64,000 nucleotides of DNA from WJMT01 sp964599635 (GTDB lineage Bacteria > Acidobacteriota > Aminicenantia > Aminicenantales > Aminicenantaceae), in contig CAZRGM010000032.1 in assembly GCA_964599635.1 (NCBI GenBank), positions 79,662 to 143,661 of the forward strand, in the 5' to 3' direction. A program made the position numbers and the translations under genes. Positions 57,451-64,000 of this stretch are shown piece after piece. The notes under the pieces are model-generated. The model did no database searches. It saw nothing but the letters and a program-made list of their open reading frames with translations, and had not been told where the DNA came from. Numbering within the stretch: position 1 is the stretch's first letter; each line of letters starts with the position of its first letter.

Positions 57451-58746
57451 TTACTTGACTTGTTCTTCAATCCAATCAGTGGTGATGGTCTTTGGCCTTT
57501 CAATGGGCAGACCAAGGGCTCTATCCCATATGAGAGAGGCAAGCACACCTAGGGCACGGGAAACTCCGAAAAAGACTGTGTAGAAGTCATATTCTTTGAT
57601 GCCGTAATGCAGAAGCAGACATCCGGAATGGGCATCCACATTTGGCCATGGATTCTTGGCTTTTCCGTGTTCTTTGAGGATATCTGGGGTCACTTCATAG
57701 ATAGCACTCACCACTTGGAAGATTTCATCATCTGGAAGATGCTTGAGCGCAAATTCTCTTTGAGCCATATAACGAGGATCTGTTTGACGAAGCACAGCAT
57801 GGCCGTAACCAGGAACGACTTTTCCTGCCTTTAGAGTATCCCACAGATATTTTGTTAGCTGTTCTTTATTAGGAACACCTCCTAAATCTTCCATAACCTC
57901 CATGATCCAGCGGAGAACTTCTTGATTGGCCAGGCCATGGAGAGGTCCTGCTAATCCGTCCATTCCTGCAGAAAGAGAATAATAAGCATCAGATAAAGCT
58001 GATCCGACCAGGTGTGTGGTGTGAGCAGAGACATTTCCTCCTTCATGGTCGCTGTGAATAACCAGATACAGACGCATCAGTTCTTTGAATTTATCATCGT
58101 CAGAGCCGATCATATGGGCCAGGTTACCGCCCCAATCGAGGCTGGGATCGGAAGGTATGTGTTCGTTGTTCTTATAGGATCGTCTGTAGATATAAGCGGC
58201 TATTTTGGGGAGCTTGGCTAAGAGGTTCATGACATCTTCATACATGGGATCCCAATATTCCATTTTGCTTATGCCTTCTCTGTATCTCTGAGCGAACACG
58301 GAATCTTTCTGAAGAGCGAGAATGGCTTGTGAAAATTGAGTCATAGGATGAGTGTCGGTGGGAATGGAGTCCATGATTTTGATGAGATAATCAGGGAGTT
58401 CACCTCGCTTTTTCCATTCTTCTGTTAATTCTTTGACATCTTCTTCGGTAGGGATGTCCCCTGTTATGAGAAGATAGAAAATTCCTTCAGGGAGGGGTTC
58501 TTCTCCTCCTGGAGCCTTAGGCAGTTTTTCCCTTAATTCAGGAATATTATATCCCCGGAACCGGATCCCTTCATAAGGATCAAGAGCTGAGGTTTCTGTA
58601 ACAATGCATTTGACGCCACGCATCCCCCCATAAGCCTGCTGGACTGTCACATCTGAGATTTTTTTATCACCATGCTCTTTGATTAAATTTTTTACTTTTT
58701 CCTGCATAGGACCGATTTTTGATTTGAATGTGTCTTTTAACGACAT
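57451..58746 (-). CDS. gltA: Citrate synthase (mitochondrial/eukaryotic-like type)
   Basis: A 431-residue citrate synthase condensing oxaloacetate and acetyl-CoA. Catalytic residues lie in IHSDHEGGNVSAHT, PGYGHAVLRQTDPR and PNVDAHSG. The segment HLVGSALSDAYYSLSAGMD and GPLHGLANQEVL is close to mitochondrial enzymes and unlike the E. coli hexameric type I or the short Gram-positive type. Similar proteins occur in Geobacter, Bacteroidetes and related groups. AAAGGAGG precedes the ATG. It is monocistronic with its own terminator. No other TCA-cycle gene is nearby. Confidence 0.95.
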   Translation of the reverse strand: MSLKDTFKSKIGPMQEKVKNLIKEHGDKKISDVTVQQAYGGMRGVKCIVTETSALDPYEGIRFRGYNIPELREKLPKAPGGEEPLPEGIFYLLITGDIPTEEDVKELTEEWKKRGELPDYLIKIMDSIPTDTHPMTQFSQAILALQKDSVFAQRYREGISKMEYWDPMYEDVMNLLAKLPKIAAYIYRRSYKNNEHIPSDPSLDWGGNLAHMIGSDDDKFKELMRLYLVIHSDHEGGNVSAHTTHLVGSALSDAYYSLSAGMDGLAGPLHGLANQEVLRWIMEVMEDLGGVPNKEQLTKYLWDTLKAGKVVPGYGHAVLRQTDPRYMAQREFALKHLPDDEIFQVVSAIYEVTPDILKEHGKAKNPWPNVDAHSGCLLLHYGIKEYDFYTVFFGVSRALGVLASLIWDRALGLPIERPKTITTDWIEEQVK

Positions 58747-58942
58747 TTTAAGACCTCCTTTTATTTATTATTATTACTTTTTTATGATTCTTTGGACCTG
58801 GTTTTAATGAAATAGAAATATATCATTGGATTTATGTTCTGTCAATTTATTTGCCGATTATGAATGACTTTTAGATATAATATTAGATTTAAAGATCAAT
58901 TTTTCTGTATATTATAAAGAAAATTGGAAAGGACTAAAATTT

Positions 58943-60139
58943 GTGGCGACTTTAATTGCCTGGTTCAGTTTTGCAGTGGCCATCGCTGTCATGCTTTTAG
59001 TGGGTCGAAAGAATTTGTGGTTGGGATTCATTGTCGGGGCGCTGTTGTTGGGCGTTTTTAATTTACCGCTCCGAGAGATATTTGAAAATATTTTGGGGAC
59101 CCTTTCTGACCCGATGATTTTACTGTTAGCCACAGCCGTCGGAATAATCGCCATGATTGGGGGAATTTTAGAAGCCTCGGGCTTGATGACTCAGCTTTTT
59201 AGACATCTGCGAATGAAACGAAAACTATTTCTCATTTTGGGACCTGCTTTATTTGGGATGTTACCGATGCCAGGCGGTGCTCTTTTATCAGCTCCACTCG
59301 TGGAGAGAGCCGGCGAGGATATTTCTCCTAGTGAGTATGCAAATATAAATGTCTGGTTCAGGCATACGTTGATCTTGATTTATCCTTTGGGGGCTCTCCT
59401 TGTGGTCACAAAGATAGCCGAACTCCATTTATATAAAGCGATGCTTTATCTTTTACCTGAATTTGTTCTCCTTATTTTACTGGGTTATATTTTCCTGCTG
59501 CGAAATGTAAAGGGGGATCTTGGGAAAAAAGGATCCTTCAGTTTTAAAAAGATATTCCTTCCGGTTGGTATTATTGCGGTGGCCCCCACAATCCATGTGA
59601 TTTTCATCTCCATTTTCCCGAATGTTATGGATGAACTTTTTCTTTTATTGGCTGTTTCGACCAGTGTATTTCTAGCGATATGGCTCGGGAAATTAAAATT
59701 GTCAAAAATAATGCCCGTTGTCAAAAAAATGAAGCCGTGGAAATATTGTTTGATTATTTTGGGGATGTTTATCTTTCTGAATATCTTCAAGGAAACAGAT
59801 ATTTCTAATATGATAGCTGATGTCGTTTTTTGCAAAACTTTTTTGATTGTTGGCATAGGCTTTATTCTGGGATTTGTAACCGGCAGAACTCAAATGCCTT
59901 TTGGCATTCTTCTGCCTATCTATTACACTCGCTTTCAAGTTGATTCTGTTTCTTATCTTACTTTTAGTATTATGTTTTTCTCTATATTTATGGGATATGT
60001 CATTTCTCCAATCCACCCTTGTATTTCAGTTTCTCTGGAATATTTTGATGTGAACTTAAAAAATTTCATGGAAAATCTTATTTTTCCTGTCTCCTGTGTT
60101 ATGCTGGTACCGCTTCTTATCTCTCTTGTATTTTTATAA
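58943..60139 (+). CDS. DUF401 family membrane permease
   Basis: A 398-residue polytopic membrane protein with about ten to eleven helices, related to anion/gluconate-type permeases. Typical DUF401 segments are LGPALFGMLPMPGGALLSAPL and FVTGRTQMPFGILLPIYY plus MGYVISPIHPCISVSLEYF near the end. The substrate is unknown. GTG start with GGAAAGGA site. It is followed after 3 bp by the DUF364 gene, suggesting joint function. It diverges from the citrate synthase gene. Confidence 0.82.
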   Translation: MATLIAWFSFAVAIAVMLLVGRKNLWLGFIVGALLLGVFNLPLREIFENILGTLSDPMILLLATAVGIIAMIGGILEASGLMTQLFRHLRMKRKLFLILGPALFGMLPMPGGALLSAPLVERAGEDISPSEYANINVWFRHTLILIYPLGALLVVTKIAELHLYKAMLYLLPEFVLLILLGYIFLLRNVKGDLGKKGSFSFKKIFLPVGIIAVAPTIHVIFISIFPNVMDELFLLLAVSTSVFLAIWLGKLKLSKIMPVVKKMKPWKYCLIILGMFIFLNIFKETDISNMIADVVFCKTFLIVGIGFILGFVTGRTQMPFGILLPIYYTRFQVDSVSYLTFSIMFFSIFMGYVISPIHPCISVSLEYFDVNLKNFMENLIFPVSCVMLVPLLISLVFL

Positions 60140-60142
60140 ACG

Positions 60143-60859
60143 ATGTGGACTCAACGCGATCCCCTCAAGCTCCTGGAATCGATTTATAAATTTAATATCC
60201 ATGAAGTAGAAAAGATGGTATGTGGCAGGAAATATTCTGCCGTGATGTTAAATAATGGTCAGATAGGAGTGTGTGCGAATTTGCCCGCAGATATGAATTT
60301 TAAAAAGGATGATCTGCATCATGTTGATTTTAACAATGTCGAGCATCGCATCGTCATGACAGCCTATTTTAATGCCCGATTGAATTATTTGAACAAAGAT
60401 TTGGATTCAGATGATATCTTTGATACTGTCAATTTCCGTATATATGAAAATGTTGTGATGGTCGGACTGTTCAGGCCTATTTTGGATAAAATGATGAAAA
60501 AAAAGATCAAGGTCACTGTGTTTGATGAAAGTCAGACTGACCCCAGATTAAAGCTTATGTCAGAAATGAAATTTTATCTTCAAAATGCGGAGGCTGTCAT
60601 TTTAACCGGGACCTCTATTTATAACAAAACATTTAATCGTGTACTTTCTTCCACCTCTTCTTTTTGTGATGTGTTTATTTTGGGGCCTTCTTCGATTATG
60701 TGTCCTAAGATATTAGAGTATAAAAATATCAAAAAAATTTTCGGCGCTATTTTTCCTCTCTATGAAGAAAAGGTGCTTGAGATTATAGAGAACGGTGGAG
60801 GGACTCAGGAGTTTCTGAAGCTGGGGAAAAAGGTGGTTTTGAGCCAGCCTGATAGATAA
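60143..60859 (+). CDS. DUF364 (putative heavy-metal chelation) protein
   Basis: A 238-residue cytoplasmic protein. The N-terminal part (SAVMLNNGQIGVCANLP, TAYFNARLNYL) and the C-terminal Rossmann-like DUF364 domain (AEAVILTGTSIYNKTFNRVL, VFILGPSSIMCPKIL, IKKIFGAIFP) are recognisable. DUF364 proteins are thought to bind metals or metallo-ligands; this is not established. The tight linkage with the DUF401 permease suggests handling of a transported compound. Confidence 0.75.
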   Translation: MWTQRDPLKLLESIYKFNIHEVEKMVCGRKYSAVMLNNGQIGVCANLPADMNFKKDDLHHVDFNNVEHRIVMTAYFNARLNYLNKDLDSDDIFDTVNFRIYENVVMVGLFRPILDKMMKKKIKVTVFDESQTDPRLKLMSEMKFYLQNAEAVILTGTSIYNKTFNRVLSSTSSFCDVFILGPSSIMCPKILEYKNIKKIFGAIFPLYEEKVLEIIENGGGTQEFLKLGKKVVLSQPDR

Positions 60860-60879
60860 AACATTGCCAGCGATGTTTT
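60858..60879 (+). terminator. Weak hairpin after the DUF364 gene
   Basis: AAAACAT and ATGTTTT pair around an 8-nt loop directly after the stop codon and end in TTTT. The stem is short and AT-rich, so termination is tentative. Confidence 0.35.
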
Positions 60880-60988
60880 CTGTCATGAGGCTTGAAGAAT
60901 TACGCAGTGTCAATAAGCGTATGTCAATAGGGCTTTAGTATTATGAGGTGAATTGGCGTATATTTTGTGGCATCTTTTTCTATATATT

Positions 60989-61528
60989 TTATTTAACTTC
61001 ATGAAGATGCTCTAATAAATAATCTCTACTTTTTACCAAATCTCCTGTTTTACTAATTTCATAAATCTTTTTGCAGTCTTCTATAGATATCCAGAATTCG
61101 ATGTTTTCATTCATATCTGTAAAGGTTAATTTATTAAACTTCCAAGGGGTGTTAGAAGCCAAATTGCCGACAATAGGAGAGACCAAAGAAATGCCTTTTA
61201 GTTTTTTATCATAACTTAATTCCTCATCTTCCTGGGGTATAAAATAAAAATAGATTTCTAAGATTCCCCCTTTTATCCTGAAATCTCTTTCTGTAATATA
61301 GCCTGATTCGAGGTCCATACTACCGATAACATAAAGTGGGATAATCTCTAAACCTTCTCCTGTTTTTAGATGAATATCCATCCAGCCGATATCATTATCG
61401 TTAAGAATTGCTAAAAATACATTCTTAACTTCAGATAATGGAGTTGTATGCCAAGTCTGGCGAGCAGAGATCGTGGCCATAATCAAAAAGAATAGAGTAA
61501 AGAATACAAAACAGACTTTATGATTCAT
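60989..61528 (-). CDS. Exported protein of unknown function
   Basis: A 179-residue protein with a signal peptide (about 1-22, ending TISARQ). The mature part has alternating strands (IGWMDIHLKTGEGLEIIPLY, KGGILEIYFYFIP, ENIEFWISIEDCKKIYE) and no recognised domain or membrane helix. It lies 22 bp after the PEGA lipoprotein gene on the same strand and is probably co-transcribed. It is called as a gene because of the signal peptide and consistent frame. Confidence 0.6.
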   Translation of the reverse strand: MNHKVCFVFFTLFFLIMATISARQTWHTTPLSEVKNVFLAILNDNDIGWMDIHLKTGEGLEIIPLYVIGSMDLESGYITERDFRIKGGILEIYFYFIPQEDEELSYDKKLKGISLVSPIVGNLASNTPWKFNKLTFTDMNENIEFWISIEDCKKIYEISKTGDLVKSRDYLLEHLHEVK

Positions 61529-61550
61529 TTGATAATTTTTGGGATAGTAT

Positions 61551-61922
61551 TTATTGATGTTTTTCTAAAATTGCATTGACGTTCTTTTGATCTAAAGAAT
61601 ACCAAGCGCCAGTAGCTGCATCCACAACTACAGGGATTAATCCAGCAAGGACATCCAATATTATCCAACCTGCACCAACATGGTTTGTGATTGTTTTGGT
61701 TACAGTTTTATAACCTTCTTTTTTAAATTCAATAGTGTATGTCTTTTTGCTCTCCAATTTAAGTGATAGAGGGGTTTGTCCTAGATTCTGACCATTTATC
61801 CAAATTTCAGCAGGATCCTGGCTGGTTTTGAAGTTAATTTCTTCTGTAGTTCCCTTAAATAATGTAGCACAACTTGTGAAATAGAAAAAAATTAAGAGTA
61901 AAGATAAAATTTTGACTCTCAT
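61551..61922 (-). CDS. PEGA-domain lipoprotein
   Basis: A 123-residue lipoprotein (lipobox YFTSCA, Cys at about 18). Residues about 30-80 form a PEGA surface-layer-type beta domain (AEIWINGQNLGQTPLSLKL, YTIEFKKEGYKTVTKTI). A hydrophobic, Gly-rich segment (WIILDVLAGLIPVVVDAATGA) follows, as in other small PEGA lipoproteins. The role is unknown, probably envelope-associated. Confidence 0.78.
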   Translation of the reverse strand: MRVKILSLLLIFFYFTSCATLFKGTTEEINFKTSQDPAEIWINGQNLGQTPLSLKLESKKTYTIEFKKEGYKTVTKTITNHVGAGWIILDVLAGLIPVVVDAATGAWYSLDQKNVNAILEKHQ

Positions 61923-62399
61923 TATAACCTCCCTCCCATAAAAAAAGAATAATTCTATCTATATTAATTTATTACTTATTTTATTCTATCAGCCTGTTCA
62001 GAATCAATATAATATGGTTCGGATTGGATATATTTTCCTCTGCATATTCCTTTAAATTTAAAACCATAGGAAAATCTTTGAGATCTTCAGACTTACGGGC
62101 TTATATATCTTTGTTATCTCCATCAATTATAAAAAAATTCCTCTATATTTAGTCGTTTTATGATGACGGAATTTGAAAAACCTTTTAATAAATTTGTAGA
62201 TTGAGCTGTGTCCTGTGTTTTAGAGGAAGATTGATGGATAAGTGTCATTGAATTGTATTGACAATTCCCTTATTTCTTACTATCATAATGAAGAATTTAC
62301 CCGCTTGAGAATGGAGTCAAAAAGGCATTTTTGGTCAAGATAGAAAAAGGCAAAATCTCAAGCTGTTGAAATTAAACAAATTTTATTCCTATTTAAAGC
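61923..62399. other. Gap between the PEGA lipoprotein gene and tRNA-Asp
   Basis: About 477 bp without a convincing gene. It holds a near-consensus promoter pair (TTGACA 62258-62263, 17-bp spacer, TATCAT 62281-62286) about 115 bp before the tRNA and a second, closer one described separately. The DNA between them shows no clear RNA gene or repeat copy. Confidence 0.5.
62366..62395 (+). promoter_or_regulatory. Proximal promoter of tRNA-Asp
   Basis: TTGAAA (62366-62371), an 18-bp spacer and TATTTA (62390-62395) directly precede the tRNA. The match is moderate. Confidence 0.45.
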
Positions 62400-62477
62400 G
62401 GGGTCGTAGTTCAGCTTGGTTAGAACGCTGGCCTGTCACGCCAGAGGTCGCGAGTTCGAGTCTCGTCGACCCCGCCA
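62400..62477 (+). tRNA. tRNA-Asp (anticodon GTC)
   Basis: The acceptor stem GGGGTCG pairs with CGACCCC. The anticodon loop CTGTCAC gives GTC. The T-arm is GCGAG-TTCGAGT-CTCGT. Discriminator G and encoded CCA are present. Confidence 0.96.
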
Positions 62478-62534
62478 CTTAGATGGATTGAGGCATATCT
62501 CAATTCCTAAATTCTCAATTTCTCAATTGTTGAT

Positions 62535-63350
62535 ATGAACTTAGAGGTAATAGGTTTTGCTTTTAAAAAAGCGGTATCTCTTCTGTTGATGCCTTCAGGC
62601 ACAATATTTGTGTGCCTTTTTTTTGGGTTTTTCATATGGCCTCTGAAACGGCGGCGAAATTTGGCCAGATCATTATTTGTTTTGGCCTTTCTTATTTATG
62701 GTTTAGCCGGAACTGCACCTGTTGCCAACTTTTTAATTTGCAGTCTTGAGCATTCAATCCAATCTGACAATTCAACTATGTCTAAAAGTGATAATATTGC
62801 TACGGCAGTAATGCTATGCGGAGGGGCCTCCCCTGATGAGAACAAGCCGATTGCGGACCGCCTTACGCCAAATACAAGACTCAGGTTAATAAAAATTAGA
62901 GAACTATGTCGCGACGACTCGAACATTAAACAGCTTGTGATTGTTGGCGGTTGTGCCAGGCCTTCAGGTTGTTCGTTTTCTGAAGCACAGTTATCCTACT
63001 CTTGGCTTAAAGAACTGGGTTTGCCAAACAATGTGGAGGTGTCTCTGGAGGAAAACTCAAGGGATACAGAGGAGAATATTAAGGCTGTAAGTAAAATCAT
63101 GAAACAAATGCCCTTCTATTTAGTTACATCTGCTTCACACATGCCCAGGGTTCTCTTTATTGCAAAAGATATGGATCTCAAAATTCATCCCGTGCCTTGT
63201 GATTTTCAGTGTTCTCAGAATCATTGGAGTCCATGGGATCTTTGGCCCAATCCGAGCAATCTCAAAAAGGCCGACCTTGCATTTCATGAGTATTTCGGGA
63301 TTACATGGTTACGGTTAAAGCATTATTTCAATAAGGCCCGCAATATTTAA
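62535..63350 (+). CDS. YdcF/ElyC-like DUF218 protein
   Basis: A 271-residue protein with two N-terminal transmembrane helices (about 12-35 and 44-66) and a periplasmic DUF218 domain: ATAVMLCGGASPDENKPIADRL, LVIVGGCARPSGC, LEENSRDTEENIKAV and FYLVTSASHMPRV. ElyC of E. coli acts in envelope/peptidoglycan homeostasis; other members are uncharacterised. The G+C content appears higher than in the genes left of the tRNA, as in the next gene. Confidence 0.85.
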   Translation: MNLEVIGFAFKKAVSLLLMPSGTIFVCLFFGFFIWPLKRRRNLARSLFVLAFLIYGLAGTAPVANFLICSLEHSIQSDNSTMSKSDNIATAVMLCGGASPDENKPIADRLTPNTRLRLIKIRELCRDDSNIKQLVIVGGCARPSGCSFSEAQLSYSWLKELGLPNNVEVSLEENSRDTEENIKAVSKIMKQMPFYLVTSASHMPRVLFIAKDMDLKIHPVPCDFQCSQNHWSPWDLWPNPSNLKKADLAFHEYFGITWLRLKHYFNKARNI

Positions 63351-63386
63351 TTTCTTCGTCCTTTTTACCGAAGATGGTAGAGGGGA

Positions 63387-64000
63387 ATGATGTCAACAAC
63401 CTGTTTTTTTTCTCTAAGTATTTTACTCTTTTTCTGGCTTTTCACTTGTATGGCCCTAGTGGTTGTCCTGCGAAAACAAAGGGTTTCTAGTGCCAAATTG
63501 GCGTCTTTCTCCCATTCGGAGGTGCTGGTTGCACTTGCTTCAGCAAAATACCGGGAGGCAAGGGATGCTTCAAGGCGACTCAGTAAGGTGGCTGATGCCC
63601 TTAATATAGGTTTAATCGAACTTAAGGACGAACGGATAAATGAGATAAACCAGAGTGCTGTTGAACTGTTGCCCGAGGATATGAGAGGCGGCCAGTATTT
63701 AATAGGATTGTCGGCATCTTTGCAAGAAAACAGTCCCAAAATTCTAGAGTTGGGCCAGATAGCCGTTCAATTAAGCAAATTGCCGATTTCTGGTTCTCAG
63801 TATCTTGTCCTTGTACAGGACGTCACAGAGAGCTTCCTCATGGCACAGAAATTCAAACAGCATGAAAGATTAGCACTTCTTGGCCAGATGACTGCACAGG
63901 TAGCTCATCAGATAAAGACCCCCCTTGCCATATTGGCCGGACAGGCTCAGATGCTTGCAAGACATCTGAATACGGATATAGCACTAAAGAAACAAGCAGA
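63387..64000 (+). CDS. Sensor histidine kinase, 5' part (runs off the window)
   Basis: At least 204 residues, open at the right edge. ATG at 63387 (or 63390) follows AGAGGGG. One N-terminal transmembrane helix (about 5-28) is followed by a PAS-like region (about 65-165; VADALNIGLIELKDERINEIN) and a HisKA domain with ERLALLGQMTAQVAHQIKTP, where the His of AHQIKTP is the phospho-acceptor. The ATPase domain lies beyond the window. It is adjacent to the YdcF-like gene, 36 bp apart, with similar higher G+C. The partner regulator is not visible. Confidence 0.85.
   Translation, partial: MMSTTCFFSLSILLFFWLFTCMALVVVLRKQRVSSAKLASFSHSEVLVALASAKYREARDASRRLSKVADALNIGLIELKDERINEINQSAVELLPEDMRGGQYLIGLSASLQENSPKILELGQIAVQLSKLPISGSQYLVLVQDVTESFLMAQKFKQHERLALLGQMTAQVAHQIKTPLAILAGQAQMLARHLNTDIALKKQA

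Noticed and set aside
62258..62286. Near-consensus promoter 115 bp before tRNA-Asp as a possible small-RNA gene
   Set aside because: No conserved fold, terminator or recognisable RNA follows; a second promoter lies nearer the tRNA.
1..64000. CRISPR arrays, prophage, restriction or toxin-antitoxin systems
   Set aside because: No regularly spaced short repeats, phage structural genes, or recognisable defence or toxin genes were seen anywhere in the window.

Overview
The window is a stretch of ordinary, mostly chromosomal DNA from an AT-rich (by eye mid-to-upper 30s % G+C), Gram-negative-type (diderm), probably anaerobic or microaerophilic bacterium. Diderm architecture is shown by several signal-peptide beta-barrel proteins (FadL/OmpP1 family, an alginate-export-like porin, a DUF3943 protein), lipoproteins, MurA/MurB and a small LPS-type locus. 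Anaerobic lifestyle is suggested by a four-subunit group 3b-type [NiFe] hydrogenase (hydBGDA order, as in the Pyrococcus sulfhydrogenase), rubredoxin, flavodoxin and PerR. A mitochondrial-type citrate synthase, sigma-54 regulation and low G+C would fit a deep-branching lineage such as Acidobacteriota/Aminicenantia or a relative of Desulfobacterota, but the sequence alone does not settle the taxonomy.

Layout: 1-4.5 kb holds a broken homoserine dehydrogenase remnant, a porin, a lipoprotein of the cyclase (kynurenine-formamidase-like) family, an IclR regulator and a GYD-domain protein. 4.5-12 kb is cell envelope: FadL, DUF3943, an LPS-kinase-like/glycosidase-fold/methyltransferase operon and an SH3-barrel protein. 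12-19 kb: yggT, yggU, a nucleoside transporter, then dprA-topA-xerC and comEA. 19-26 kb: rdgB, mgtC-like, a UbiA prenyltransferase, a methyltransferase, a 1083-residue EndoQ-UvrD fusion and a cold-shock protein. 26-34 kb: hypA, hypB, a lone receiver protein, the hydrogenase operon and an NtrC-type activator. 34-41 kb: tRNA-Lys, tRNA-Glu, an exported bleomycin-hydrolase-like peptidase, HD-GYP regulator, rubredoxin-perR, flavodoxin and a histidine kinase. 41-46 kb is one long operon rplU-rpmA-obgE-nadD-rsfS-rlmH-dksA-like-comF. 46-57 kb: hsp20, rsmI, nadE with a separate amidase, a DnaJ/TPR protein, murB, a DUF2520 protein, a NYN nuclease, a UPF0173 hydrolase, a HIT protein and murA. 57-64 kb: citrate synthase, a DUF401 permease with a DUF364 protein, a PEGA lipoprotein, tRNA-Asp, a YdcF-like protein and a truncated histidine kinase.

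The items most worth a second look are: (i) the hydrogenase large subunit, which carries an intact-looking M52-type maturation peptidase as its own C-terminal extension; (ii) a family of about 256-bp structured palindromic repeats (three full copies plus many solo ends and mini-palindromes), whose stems differ between copies by paired, compensating changes; (iii) a sigma-54 type promoter with upstream palindromes in front of the hydrogenase operon, next to an NtrC-family gene; (iv) an EndoQ-UvrD fusion; and (v) a near-perfect PerR box in front of rubredoxin-perR.
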